A stretch of DNA of 34,942 nucleotides. Origin: Persephonella sp. (GTDB lineage: Bacteria > Aquificota > Aquificia > Aquificales > Hydrogenothermaceae). The DNA is taken from NCBI RefSeq assembly GCF_015487465.1, contig NZ_WFPS01000044.1:1-34942 (forward strand), read 5' to 3'. A program made the position numbers and the translations under genes. The notes under the pieces were generated by a model. That model worked only from the letters and a program-made list of their open reading frames with translations, did not search any database and was not told where the DNA came from. The number at the start of each line of letters is the position of its first letter. Position 1 is the first letter of the stretch. Shown in pieces: positions 8,033-15,991 of the stretch.

Positions 8033-8304
8033 GTTATACCCATAAGCTCTTTGTATCTGTCAACAACAGCCCTTCTGACCTTTTCTGTGAATTCATTATC
8101 AAGGGACTGGACAATATCAACATAGGTTCCTTTTGAACTTGCTTTTTTGGGAAAAGATATAAAAAGCCCCCCATGTTTAGACTCAACCACTTTTATGCCT
8201 TTTATAACAAGAACATCATCAATAGTTATGTCGGCTACAGCCCTTACTCTGCCACCTATTCTGCTTGTGTCAAAGGGGTATATCTTAACTTCTGTTATTT
8301 CCAT
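8029..8304 (-). CDS. spoVG: SpoVG family nucleic-acid-binding regulator
   Basis: The 91-residue protein matches SpoVG closely: [11 protein letters not shown] at the start, then [30 protein letters not shown], and a C-terminal helix with [17 protein letters not shown]. SpoVG was named for sporulation in Bacillus but occurs in many non-sporulating bacteria as a DNA- and RNA-binding regulator. Here it is the last gene of the dnaB, mlaE, lipoprotein, pfkA run, starting 4 bases after the pfkA stop, so its expression likely follows pfkA. No strong ribosome site of its own is visible, which supports coupling. Confidence 0.93.
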   Translation of the reverse strand: MEITEVKIYPFDTSRIGGRVRAVADITIDDVLVIKGIKVVESKHGGLFISFPKKASSKGTYVDIVQSLDNEFTEKVRRAVVDRYKELMGIT

Positions 8305-8308
8305 TTTT

Positions 8309-9283
8309 TCACAGCGTTAAAATGTTATTAAGCTCAAAGTCTGAAAGATCTGGCTTTTTGACCCTGCCGAAAGATATCTCAAGGGGTTTAGATACAACTT
8401 TTCCATTTTCAAGGGCAACCATAATGTTCTTTTTACCGTTAATATACTCCTCTACAGCAAAAACGCCAAATCTTGAGGCTATTATCCGATCGTAAACTGT
8501 GGGAGTTCCACCTCTCTGTATGTATCCTAAAACAGAGTATCTTACACCTCCAAAGTCGTAAGGTTTTAGTTTTTCTGCAAGGATTTCTGCTATCTCTTTT
8601 CCTGAGGCAACCCCTTCGGCAACTACGACTATAGAAAACCTTTTTCCCCTTTTCCTTGCCTGAAGGATTGAATCAATAATAGCATGCATTGGAAATGGAT
8701 ATTCGGGGATAAGTGTAACGTCTGCTCCTGAGGCTATTCCTGCAGCAAGGGCAATAAATCCGCTTTTTCTCCCCATCACCTCAACAACAAAGACCCTTTC
8801 GTGTGAAACTGATGTGTCTCTTATTTTGTCTATTGCATCAACGGCGTTATTTACAGCTGTGTCAAAACCGATTGTATATTCCGTTCCGTATGTATCATTA
8901 TCTATCGTTTTTGGAATTCCTATCACAGGAAAGTCAAACTCCTTAACAAGCAGGTTAGCCCCCTGAAAACTGCCGTTTCCTCCTATAACAAAAAGTGCAT
9001 CAATCCCCTCTTCTCTCAGGTTTTCTACAGCTTTTTTTCTGTATTCATACTGACGGAACCTGTTCTCCCTTGCAGAAAGCAAAAATGTTCCTCCCCTGTT
9101 TATTATCTGGCTGACATCCCTTGGTTTTAAATAAACAAACTCTTTTTCAATCAGACCTTTAAAGCCTCTTTTTACCCCAACAACCTTCAGGTTGTAGTAA
9201 TGTCCCGCCCTGACAACAGCCCTTATACAGGCATTAAGTCCGGGGGCATCGCCCCCGCTTGTTAAAACAGCTATCTTTTTCAT
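8309..9283 (-). CDS. pfkA: 6-phosphofructokinase family enzyme with hybrid nucleotide/PPi signature
   Basis: The 324-residue protein is a group A phosphofructokinase: TSGGDAPGLNACIRAVVR at the start, INRGGTFLLSAR, catalytic TIDND (Asp128), SHERVFVVEVMGRKSGFIAL and GYIQRGGTPTVYDRI. It phosphorylates fructose 6-phosphate. Two residues around the donor site are unusual. The loop usually read as GGDGS is GGNGS (Asn103), and the motif PGTIDND of classical ATP enzymes is PKTIDND with Lys125, as in PPi-using enzymes. Gly104 remains ATP-like. Phosphoryl donor and direction are therefore uncertain. Its ATG overlaps the upstream lipoprotein stop by 4 bases (ATGA). Confidence 0.93.
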   Translation of the reverse strand: MKKIAVLTSGGDAPGLNACIRAVVRAGHYYNLKVVGVKRGFKGLIEKEFVYLKPRDVSQIINRGGTFLLSARENRFRQYEYRKKAVENLREEGIDALFVIGGNGSFQGANLLVKEFDFPVIGIPKTIDNDTYGTEYTIGFDTAVNNAVDAIDKIRDTSVSHERVFVVEVMGRKSGFIALAAGIASGADVTLIPEYPFPMHAIIDSILQARKRGKRFSIVVVAEGVASGKEIAEILAEKLKPYDFGGVRYSVLGYIQRGGTPTVYDRIIASRFGVFAVEEYINGKKNIMVALENGKVVSKPLEISFGRVKKPDLSDFELNNILTL

Positions 9284-9633
9284 TTTTTGACCATGTAGCA
9301 GTAATCAAATGTTTCTGCCATTGTTGGATAAAGATCCCCTGTTATTTTGTTAACGTATATTTTTCTGATCACATCAATGTCCTCATAACCTTCAGTATAA
9401 ACCTCACCGATGTAGTATCTGTTTCCTTCGCACACTTTTAATTTTGAGGAAACATATTCAGTGCCTTTAATATAATCTTCAATCTCTTTTTTTGCCTGTT
9501 CAAGGGTTATAACGGGCTTTACATACTGTTCTTTCTGCGTAAAATCTTTAGACTTTCTCACTTCCTGTGAAGATACAGTTCCTGCACATCCTGCGATAAT
9601 AATAGCCCCTGCTGCCGCGAGTAATTTTTTCAT
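9280..9633 (-). CDS. Small predicted lipoprotein, PepSY-like, unknown function
   Basis: The 117-residue product begins with a lipoprotein signal, MKKLLAAAGAIIIAGC, so Cys16 is the likely lipidated residue. The mature part has a polar linker, a helix (TLEQAKKEIEDYIKG) and a beta-rich stretch with GEVYTEGYEDIDVIRKIYVNKITGDLYP. That pattern resembles PepSY-type domains, but the match is weak. Two Cys follow (near KVCEG and DYCYM). The ribosome site AGGAGG is strong. It sits between mlaE and pfkA with a 14-base gap and a 4-base overlap, clearly in one transcript. No function is assigned. Confidence 0.7.
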   Translation of the reverse strand: MKKLLAAAGAIIIAGCAGTVSSQEVRKSKDFTQKEQYVKPVITLEQAKKEIEDYIKGTEYVSSKLKVCEGNRYYIGEVYTEGYEDIDVIRKIYVNKITGDLYPTMAETFDYCYMVKK

Positions 9634-9647
9634 TTTTTTACCTCCTA

Positions 9648-10394
9648 TTAATATATTAAGGCTGTTAAAAAATAATCTAATATCAGAATTAGGACTGATG
9701 CAACCACAACCGCTGTGGTTGTTGATCTTCCTACTCCTTCAGCTCCCCCTTTTGTTATGTAACCAAAGTAGCAGGCAACGACTGTTATAACAACAGAAAA
9801 TGCTGCAGATTTGTATAGTCCTCCAAATATGTCGTGAAGTTCGGTAAGATCTTTCATCTTTTCAACGAACAGATATGGATTTATAGAATAAAGGTATGTC
9901 CCCACAAAATATCCCCCTAAAAGCCCTGAAGCATAAGAAAGTATAGTAAGAGCCGGAACCATTATGAGAGCTGCTATAAGTCTTGGGGCGATCAGGTATC
10001 TTAATGGATTTACAGCCATAACCTCAAGGGCATCTATCTGCTCAGTTATTCTCATTGTTCCTATATTGGCAGCCATAGCTGATCCGCTTCTTGCTGTTAC
10101 AAGAAGTGCAACCAGCACCGGTGATAGTTCTCTTGAAAGGGAGAGGGAAACGAGTGCTCCAATAAGAAACTCTGCATTAAATTTATGGAATGTTGGATAT
10201 GTTTCAACAACAAGAACGCCTCCTGTAAAAAAACCTGTTATAGCAATAAGTGGAGCTGCTGTAACTCCTATTTCTTCCATATATTTAAGGATATGTTTTA
10301 TTTTAGGAGGGTTTTTTAAAGTAATTAAAACCGTTTGCAAAAAAAGTATCGTTGCAGATCCAACATGTTCTACAAATCTTCTCAGTCTATCCAT
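9648..10394 (-). CDS. mlaE: MlaE-family ABC permease (phospholipid transport)
   Basis: The 248-residue inner-membrane protein belongs to the MlaE/YrbE permease family, which moves phospholipids between inner and outer membrane with MlaF (ATPase) and MlaD (MCE protein). Conserved blocks are GFFTGGVLVVE, ELSPVLVALLVTARSGSAMAANIGTMRITEQIDALEVM and a C-terminal YFGYITKGGAEGVGRSTT. There are about five hydrophobic helices. The partner genes mlaF and mlaD are not in this window, so the permease is separated from them. The ATG immediately follows the dnaB stop (TAAATG), indicating translational coupling to dnaB. Confidence 0.92.
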   Translation of the reverse strand: MDRLRRFVEHVGSATILFLQTVLITLKNPPKIKHILKYMEEIGVTAAPLIAITGFFTGGVLVVETYPTFHKFNAEFLIGALVSLSLSRELSPVLVALLVTARSGSAMAANIGTMRITEQIDALEVMAVNPLRYLIAPRLIAALIMVPALTILSYASGLLGGYFVGTYLYSINPYLFVEKMKDLTELHDIFGGLYKSAAFSVVITVVACYFGYITKGGAEGVGRSTTTAVVVASVLILILDYFLTALIY

Positions 10395-13091
10395 TTACAG
10401 CTCTGCTATATCTTCTTCATTGAGCAAATCAAGATTTTCCCCAAACTCTTCTTCTATTGTAACATGAGGCTCTTCTGATTTTTCCTCAATATGGGGAGTT
10501 GTGCTTTTTGCAAGGTTTTCAAACCTTGTTATCTCTTTTATGAATGCAAGGTTTATAACCCCTGTTGGACCGTTTCTCTGCTTTGCTATTATTATTTCTG
10601 CCAGACCTTCCTCTTCAGGTGTTGGGTTTTTCTTGTAATACTCTGGTCTGTGTATGAACATAACAAGATCAGCGTCCTGCTCTATACTGTTGTGAACAAC
10701 TATATCATTTGCCACAAAGTTGTGGGTATGTTCAACGGTCATATCATAAACATCTTCAACTCCAATCTCTTGTATGCTTACTATTTCATCCCAAAGGATA
10801 TCAGAAGTAGCCAGTCTGTACAGTTCAACAGCATTTAATATCTGTGCTATTTTAAGTAATCTGCTCCTTGATACACTGTTTTTAAATAGACTTGAACCAC
10901 AGTAAGACATCTCAAGTTTTTTAGCAAAGGTTCTCCATGAGATATCTGCAGTTTCCTTGAGTTTACGGATTTTTTGATGCCATATCTCTTTTGGCACTGT
11001 ATCTATGTTAGGGTTTTCTTTTTTATTTTTTAGAATATCAATGATATAAGAAATTTCTTTGCCTCTGCTTCCATGACTTCCGATATTTTCCAGAAATTTT
11101 AACTGATTTTCCTTTCCGTATATGTATATGTTGTAGTTTATCCTATATTTACCTTTTCTGCTTTGTTTTATAAAGGATATTATCCCCAGTTTGAGCAGTA
11201 AATGCTGTATCTGTAAAGAAAGTTTTTTACTGGTGGTGGAGTAGTAGATAGAAACATTTTTTGTTTTCCTGTTTAGGTAAATTGAGCCGTCTGTAGCCCA
11301 CAGATGTCTCAAAAACATAGCGATTTTTTCCCTGCTTGTTGAAAATACAGCAGATGGGATTTCTTTTTCGTATGATCTTACTCTTTTTATTCCTAATTTT
11401 TCAAACCATTTAGTTATAGGATGTTTTTTATCTCTTGAAAGTTTGTAAGGGGAAGGTAGGTAAAGATGATACCAGTTCTTTTGTTTTACAATTCGTGGGT
11501 TTATACCAAATAGTTTTTTTGCGGTTTCAGTTACTATTTTTATATTCTCCATGTCTGATGATGTGTACGGCTGTTTAGGCAGAATACATCCATCTCCAAT
11601 AAGATGGGCAAGAAGAATTATCTCCTCATCTGTAAGTTTGTTTACCGATCTTGTATTTATAAATCTTGGAACGGCTATTTTATCTCCAATTTTTAATTGA
11701 TCTAGTCTATACCAGCCGTCTATTTTAAGAAATGGGTGGTTTGCTGAAGCTTTAATTTCTCTTCCTGTTTTTGTTTTTAGCAGGAATACCTTTTTCTTTC
11801 CTGAGTAAAACACTTTTGAGACAAATGATTTTTTTAATTTGTAATCTTTATCCAGTGATAGTGTGTAAAACTGCTTTCCTACCAGTTCTTTTATAGGTTT
11901 AAGCTGTCCTGTGTTTGCATCTATCACGAGGGTATCTCCTGTTAGACAACCACTTTCTCTCAGGTCTGCAAGCTGTGGTCTTTTGTCTGCTCTCATTTCT
12001 GCCTGTCTTGATAGCTGTGCAAGGGAAATAACAGGTATGTTCAGCTCTTTTGCAAGGGCTTTTAAACCTCTTGATATTTCTGCAACTTCCTGCTGTCTGT
12101 TTTCCGTTCTTCTGTGGGATCTCATAAGCTGAAGATAATCAACAACAATAAGCTGTATATCTTTTTCTCTTTTTAGTCTTCTTGCTTTTGCCCTCAAATC
12201 AAGTATTGATATTGATGCTGTATCATCAACAAAAAGTGGAGATTTTGATATTTCCGCTGCTTTTTCTGTTAATTTTGCCAGTTTATCTTCACCTAAAAAA
12301 CCTGATCTTATGTCCTTCAGCCTTATTCTCGTTTCTAAAGAAAGCAGTCTCATTGCTATTTGTTCCTTTGACATCTCAAGGGAAAAGAATGCGGCAGGTC
12401 TTTTTTCTATAACTGAGATATTGTGGAGAATAGAAAGTGCGAATGATGTTTTTCCCATAGCTGGTCTTGCTGCTATTATTACAAGATCCCCCGGGTGAAA
12501 TCCAGTTGTCAGCCTGTCTATATCGTAAAAACCTGAAGGAATTCCTGTTATAAGAGTTTCCTTTTTGGAAAGCTCGTTTATTATTTTTAATGTTTCCTTT
12601 ATCACATCTTTTATCTCGTAATACTGGGTTACGGTTCTGTCTTCGTTCAGTTTGAATATTTCGGTTTCTGCTTCTTCAATAAGCTGATTTATATCCCTTG
12701 ATTTTTTTGATTTCTCAATGATGTTTTTTGCAACTATTATGAGATTTCTTGCTATAGCTTTTTCTTTGAGTTGATGGGCTAAAGTCTCTATTATGTTTGG
12801 AGGAGCAGCATCATTTCCTATAAGGGCTATGTATGATCTGCCTCCTACCAAATCAAGTTTTCCCTTTAAATCAAGATGATTGATAAGGACAAGAGGCTCT
12901 AACTCCTTACCTTCTTCAATCATCTGCAGTATTGCTTCATAAATTATTCTGTGCTTCTGGTTGTAAAAATCTTCTGGCTTTAATATGTTCAGCACCACAT
13001 CGGCTGCAGAAGGGTCTAAAAAAAGGGCACCTAAGACGGCTCTTTCTGTCTGATCGTCGTGGGGAAGAACAATATCAAATTCTTCTGCCAT
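10395..13091 (-). CDS. dnaB: Replicative DNA helicase DnaB, interrupted in frame by an intein
   Basis: DnaB is the hexameric helicase that unwinds DNA at the replication fork. The 898-residue ORF consists of an N-extein (1-381), an intein (382-801) and a C-extein (802-898). The joined extein protein would be 478 residues, the normal length. It has the N-terminal primase-interacting domain, Walker A ARPAMGKTSF (208-217), FSLEMSKEQ, Walker B IVVDYLQLM and LAQLSRQAE. The intein sits between LRESG and SIEQDADLV, within the conserved ATPase core, so splicing is needed for function. The tail after residue 860 is acidic. It lies downstream of the rplI terminator and probably has its own promoter. 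Confidence 0.96.
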   Translation of the reverse strand: MAEEFDIVLPHDDQTERAVLGALFLDPSAADVVLNILKPEDFYNQKHRIIYEAILQMIEEGKELEPLVLINHLDLKGKLDLVGGRSYIALIGNDAAPPNIIETLAHQLKEKAIARNLIIVAKNIIEKSKKSRDINQLIEEAETEIFKLNEDRTVTQYYEIKDVIKETLKIINELSKKETLITGIPSGFYDIDRLTTGFHPGDLVIIAARPAMGKTSFALSILHNISVIEKRPAAFFSLEMSKEQIAMRLLSLETRIRLKDIRSGFLGEDKLAKLTEKAAEISKSPLFVDDTASISILDLRAKARRLKREKDIQLIVVDYLQLMRSHRRTENRQQEVAEISRGLKALAKELNIPVISLAQLSRQAEMRADKRPQLADLRESGCLTGDTLVIDANTGQLKPIKELVGKQFYTLSLDKDYKLKKSFVSKVFYSGKKKVFLLKTKTGREIKASANHPFLKIDGWYRLDQLKIGDKIAVPRFINTRSVNKLTDEEIILLAHLIGDGCILPKQPYTSSDMENIKIVTETAKKLFGINPRIVKQKNWYHLYLPSPYKLSRDKKHPITKWFEKLGIKRVRSYEKEIPSAVFSTSREKIAMFLRHLWATDGSIYLNRKTKNVSIYYSTTSKKLSLQIQHLLLKLGIISFIKQSRKGKYRINYNIYIYGKENQLKFLENIGSHGSRGKEISYIIDILKNKKENPNIDTVPKEIWHQKIRKLKETADISWRTFAKKLEMSYCGSSLFKNSVSRSRLLKIAQILNAVELYRLATSDILWDEIVSIQEIGVEDVYDMTVEHTHNFVANDIVVHNSIEQDADLVMFIHRPEYYKKNPTPEEEGLAEIIIAKQRNGPTGVINLAFIKEITRFENLAKSTTPHIEEKSEEPHVTIEEEFGENLDLLNEEDIAEL
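10689..11948 (-). mobile_element. Intein with LAGLIDADG homing endonuclease inside DnaB
   Basis: The 420-residue intein begins with Cys (CLTGDTLV, splicing block A) and ends in VVHN followed by Ser of the C-extein, with the standard penultimate His and terminal Asn. Block B is ASANHPF and block F is VYDMTVEHTHNFV. The endonuclease has both LAGLIDADG-type motifs with their acidic residues: LAHLIGDG (Asp500 of the ORF) and LRHLWATDG (Asp601). A later region with ISWRTFAKKL resembles the DNA-binding helix-turn-helix of such endonucleases. The insertion point between RESG and SIEQ is, from memory, that of the Synechocystis DnaB intein. All key residues are present, so both splicing and homing may be active. 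Confidence 0.93.
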
Positions 13092-13111
13092 AAAATCACC
13101 GTTTTAAATTT

Positions 13112-13139
13112 TTATTACTAAAATTTGCATTTTTGTCAG
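13112..13139 (-). promoter_or_regulatory. Possible promoter of dnaB
   Basis: On the minus strand CTGACA (13134-13139) and TAATAA (13112-13117) are spaced by 16 bp, about 20 bases before the dnaB ATG. The boxes are imperfect. Support comes from the terminator-like hairpin that separates dnaB from rplI. Confidence 0.35.
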
Positions 13140-13205
13140 ATATATTTTTCGGAAGGTGATAAATTAAAATAACACAGAAAGTTAAATTTTTCTTTGATAA
13201 CGGGA

Positions 13206-13227
13206 AAGACCCGCCGGGGCGGATCTT
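13206..13227 (-). terminator. Hairpin terminator after rplI
   Basis: The arms AAGACCCGCC and GGCGGATCTT pair with one mismatch around a very short loop, 3 bases after the rplI stop. On the minus strand the stem is followed by TTT and then CCCG, so the U-tract is weak. Position and high GC in an AT-rich gap favour a terminator or attenuator at the end of the ribosomal-protein transcript. Confidence 0.5.
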
Positions 13228-13230
13228 CGT

Positions 13231-13683
13231 TTATTCAATATTTTCAGGGATTACATGGACTTTTATAACTTCGCTTACTTCAGGGTGAAGTCTGATTGTT
13301 ATGTTGTAAGCTCCTATGTTCCTTATTGGACTTCTAAGCATAATTTTTTTCCTGTCTATTTCTATTCCTTTTTCCTTCAGAGCCTCTGCTATGTCTGCTG
13401 TTGTTACTGATCCATAGAGTTTCCCTGTTGTTCCAACAGGTCTTTTAATCTCTATCTCAAGACCCTTTAGTTTTTGTGCCAATTCAACGGCTTTCTGTTT
13501 TTCCCTTTCAAGCTTTCTTGCTTTCTGTCTGAGAATTTCCTGAACCATTTTTATGTTACTGTCTGTAGCTTCGTATGCAAGACCTTTAGGAATAAGATAG
13601 TTTCTTGCAAAACCTCTTTTTACCTCTATGATATCCCCGATTGTTCCCCAGCCTTCAACATCTTTTGCCAGAATAACTTTCAT
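13231..13683 (-). CDS. rplI: 50S ribosomal protein L9
   Basis: L9 binds 23S rRNA domain V and stabilises the L1 stalk region. The 150-residue protein has the N-terminal RNA-binding domain with MKVILAKDVEGWGTIGDIIEVK and GFARNYLIPKGLAYEAT. A long charged connecting helix runs from about residue 42 to 75. The C-terminal domain contains LYGSVTTADIAEAL and YNITIRLHPEVSEVIKVHV. Length and architecture are typical. It follows rpsR by 14 bases and ends the rpsF-ssb-rpsR-rplI group just before a hairpin. Confidence 0.97.
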   Translation of the reverse strand: MKVILAKDVEGWGTIGDIIEVKRGFARNYLIPKGLAYEATDSNIKMVQEILRQKARKLEREKQKAVELAQKLKGLEIEIKRPVGTTGKLYGSVTTADIAEALKEKGIEIDRKKIMLRSPIRNIGAYNITIRLHPEVSEVIKVHVIPENIE

Positions 13684-13697
13684 CTTGTCTTAACCTC

Positions 13698-13946
13698 CTA
13701 CATTATTACATATGGTAAAAGTGCTAACTGTCTTGCTTTTTTGATTTCAACAGTCAGTTTTCTCTGATGCTTTCCGCATGTTCCTGAAATTCTTCTTGGT
13801 ATTATTTTTCCTCTTTCTGATATGAACTGTCTGAGATAATCAACATCTTTGTAAGACGGCTCCTTGCCTTCTGCACAGAACTTACAATATTTTTTCCTTT
13901 TCTGGAAGAATGGTTTATTCTGGACTGCAGGGTTTTTATTGTTCAA
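13698..13946 (-). CDS. rpsR: 30S ribosomal protein S18
   Basis: S18 sits on the 30S platform with S6. The 82-residue protein has [24 protein letters not shown], with a Cys pair as in zinc-binding-type S18, then [19 protein letters not shown] and [12 protein letters not shown]. The gene lies 21 bases after ssb with AAGGAGG in front. S6 and S18 form a dimer and in other bacteria can repress the rpsF mRNA; see the hairpin at 14766-14790. Confidence 0.97.
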   Translation of the reverse strand: MNNKNPAVQNKPFFQKRKKYCKFCAEGKEPSYKDVDYLRQFISERGKIIPRRISGTCGKHQRKLTVEIKKARQLALLPYVIM

Positions 13947-13967
13947 TTTTTTTACCTCCTTAATTTT

Positions 13968-14384
13968 TTAAAATGGTACATCTTCATCTGAAGAAAAATC
14001 TTCAGGTTCAGTTGTTATATCAAGCTCAGGTTCTTCCTCTTTTTCTACAGGTTTTTCCTGAGATTTCCCTGAAATAATGTTTACTTTGTCTGCAACAACC
14101 TTGACTTTTGTTCTTTTTTCACCTGAAGCTGTTTCCCATCTGTCCTGTCTCAGTTGTCCTTCTATGAGTATTTGTGTTCCTTTGTTAAGCTGTTTTCCAA
14201 GTCTTTCTGCAAGCATTCCAAAACTTTCAATATCAAAAAAGTATGTTTCCTCTTTCCATTCGTTGTTTACCCTGTAAGGTCTGTTCACGGCTATAGTGAA
14301 GCTTGTTACCTGAGAACCGCTTGGAAGAAATCTTATTTCAGGATCCCTTGTAAGCCTTCCTATGAGAAAAACTTTGTTAAGCAT
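13968..14384 (-). CDS. ssb: Single-stranded DNA-binding protein
   Basis: SSB coats single-stranded DNA in replication and repair. The 138-residue protein has an OB-fold domain: MLNKVFLIGRLTRDPEIRFLPSG, then TSFTIAVNR, FFDIESFGMLAERLGKQLNKGTQ and GQLRQDRWETASGE. A Glu/Asp/Pro-rich linker leads to the acidic tip DEDVPF, which recruits partner proteins. It is embedded between rpsF (2-base gap) and rpsR, the usual bacterial arrangement. Confidence 0.97.
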   Translation of the reverse strand: MLNKVFLIGRLTRDPEIRFLPSGSQVTSFTIAVNRPYRVNNEWKEETYFFDIESFGMLAERLGKQLNKGTQILIEGQLRQDRWETASGEKRTKVKVVADKVNIISGKSQEKPVEKEEEPELDITTEPEDFSSDEDVPF

Positions 14385-14386
14385 AA

Positions 14387-14734
14387 TTATTCTCCTTCTT
14401 TTTCAGCAGCCTCAGAAACTTCCTTTTTTTCTTCCTCTTTTTTTGGTGGCTTGATCTTAAAGTTTAAAAATCTTATTACATCTTCATCAAGTCTGAGGTT
14501 GTACTCAAGCTTTTGGGGAAGTTCTGAGTTTTCTGTTTTGAAATTTAAAATGAAATAGTACCCGTTGTTAAAGTTTTGGATAGGATAGGCAAGCTCTTTT
14601 CTTCCCCATTTGTCAATGTTGTAGATCTCTCCACCGTTGGAGTTGATAATTTTCTGGATTGATTCAAGTTTTGAAGCCATCTCTTCTTCAGTCATTGTTG
14701 GCTTCAGAACAAAAACAAGTTCGTAATGACGCAT
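14387..14734 (-). CDS. rpsF: 30S ribosomal protein S6
   Basis: S6 binds with S18 to the central domain of 16S rRNA. The 115-residue protein begins MRHYELVFVLKPTMTEEE, then GGEIYNIDKWGRKELAYPIQ and GYYFILNF, ending DEDVIRFLNFKIK plus a Lys/Glu-rich tail. The start is set by AGAAGGAGG upstream. It opens the S6-SSB-S18-L9 group but sits only 65 bases after pth, so it may also be read through from prs. Confidence 0.97.
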   Translation of the reverse strand: MRHYELVFVLKPTMTEEEMASKLESIQKIINSNGGEIYNIDKWGRKELAYPIQNFNNGYYFILNFKTENSELPQKLEYNLRLDEDVIRFLNFKIKPPKKEEEKKEVSEAAEKEGE

Positions 14735-14765
14735 TTCTTACCTCCTTCTGGTTGATTTATAATCA

Positions 14766-14790
14766 GCCTCCGGTCATATATGCCGGAAGC
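14766..14790 (-). promoter_or_regulatory. Hairpin in the rpsF leader
   Basis: GCCTCCGG (14766-14773) pairs with CCGGAAGC (14783-14790) with one mismatch around a 9-base AT-rich loop. On the minus strand it lies between the pth stop and rpsF and is not followed by a U-run, so it is not a clear terminator. Its position, and the CCG bases in the stem, fit a binding site for the S6:S18 complex as known for rpsF leaders elsewhere, but the fold was not compared with those models. Confidence 0.35.
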
Positions 14791-14799
14791 AAGGATTTT

Positions 14800-15369
14800 T
14801 CATATTATTTTCTGGTTGCAAAAATTCATAGATTTATCAATACCATATTTTAACACATTTAAAACACACTGGGCAGCCGACTGTATCACTTTTTCAACTA
14901 TCAGCTGCTGATCCCTGCTAAATGGAGATAAAACATAATCAACAACCTGCTCTTTTCTTTCTGGTCTTCCTATCCCTATTTTGAGTCTTGGAAAGTTTTC
15001 TGTTTTTATGCTTTCAATTATTGATATCATACCTCTGTGTCCGCTACTTGATCCTTTCTTCCTCAGTCTTATTGTTCCAAGTGGAAGATCCAGATCATCG
15101 TATATTATTAGTATCTCTTCAGGTTTTAGCCTGTAATCTTCCAGTATATTTTTTACGGCAACCCCACTGTTGTTCATATATGTCTGGGGTTTAGCTATTA
15201 TCAGATCATGATCTGGACACTCATAAATGTGAGAAAAACATTTTTCAATGTAATTTTTGTTACACTTAAGAAGTGATGCCACAGCATCGGCAACCATAAA
15301 ACCGATGTTGTGGCGTGTTTTTTCGTACTGTTTTCCGGGATTTCCAAGTCCGATTATAGCTTTGATCAT
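14800..15369 (-). CDS. pth: Peptidyl-tRNA hydrolase
   Basis: Pth releases tRNA from peptidyl-tRNA that falls off stalled ribosomes. The 189-residue protein shows GLGNPGKQYEKTRHNIGF with Asn10 and the catalytic His20, KPQTYMNNSG with the conserved Asn, IIYDDLDLPLG with the catalytic Asp, and SSGHRGMISII. Length is normal. The gene starts 3 bases after the rplY stop and shares its transcript. Confidence 0.97.
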   Translation of the reverse strand: MIKAIIGLGNPGKQYEKTRHNIGFMVADAVASLLKCNKNYIEKCFSHIYECPDHDLIIAKPQTYMNNSGVAVKNILEDYRLKPEEILIIYDDLDLPLGTIRLRKKGSSSGHRGMISIIESIKTENFPRLKIGIGRPERKEQVVDYVLSPFSRDQQLIVEKVIQSAAQCVLNVLKYGIDKSMNFCNQKII

Positions 15370-15372
15370 CTA

Positions 15373-15975
15373 TTATGCTGTTTCTGTTGCCTCTTCGGCA
15401 GTTTCTTCTTCTATTACTTCCTCAACTTCAGGTTCAAGGACAACAGCAACAACCTCATCTCCAGGTGTCATTATCTTAACACCCTCAGGAGGCGTAATAT
15501 CCCTGACGTAAAGAACATCTCCCACATCAAGATTTGAGACATCAACAACGATCTTTTCAGGTATTTTTCTTGGAACTGTTCTAACCATTATAGTGTGGAG
15601 AGGTTTTTCAAGTATTCCGCCAACTTCAAGCCCTTTAGGTTTTCCTACTACTTCCACAGGAACCTCAACATCAAGCTCAACCCCAAATGTTACCTCGTAA
15701 AGATCAACATGGATAGGCTGATCCCCAAGGTAGTTATACTGCACATCTTTCAGTATGCATACCTTAGGTTCTTCCTCACCTTCTATTTTAAGGTCTATTA
15801 GAAACATTCCTGATGGTCTGTCTGCAAGATCCTTCCAGTATATATAAGCGTGAGCGTTTTCATGACCTTTTCCGTAAACCTCAACAGGAATGTATCCCTT
15901 TTTTCTGTATTCTTTTACTTCACTTTTCTTTCCTGGGGTCCTTGGGATAGCTTTCCATTCAATTCTCTGGATCAT
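15373..15975 (-). CDS. rplY: 50S ribosomal protein L25/CTC (5S rRNA-binding)
   Basis: This 200-residue protein is the long, CTC-type L25 that binds 5S rRNA. It has an N-terminal L25 domain (EWKAIPRTPGKKSEVKEYR, GYIPVEVYG) and a C-terminal beta domain (VPVEVVGKPKGLEVGGIL, VSNLDVGDVLYV, DEVVAVVL) ending in a Glu/Ala/Thr-rich tail. I chose the ATG at 15975, which has GGAGG at a suitable distance and gives the standard N-terminus. The longer frame from a TTG at 15999 overlaps the ribosome site itself. It lies 16 bases after prs, an arrangement common in bacteria. Confidence 0.95.
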   Translation of the reverse strand: MIQRIEWKAIPRTPGKKSEVKEYRKKGYIPVEVYGKGHENAHAYIYWKDLADRPSGMFLIDLKIEGEEEPKVCILKDVQYNYLGDQPIHVDLYEVTFGVELDVEVPVEVVGKPKGLEVGGILEKPLHTIMVRTVPRKIPEKIVVDVSNLDVGDVLYVRDITPPEGVKIMTPGDEVVAVVLEPEVEEVIEEETAEEATETA

Positions 15976-15991
15976 TTTTTTCTTTACCTCC

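Noticed and set aside
10689-11948. Possibility that the dnaB ORF is a gene fusion or assembly artefact
   Set aside because: The insert begins with Cys, ends His-Asn before Ser, and carries two LAGLIDADG motifs in order, which is a standard intein.
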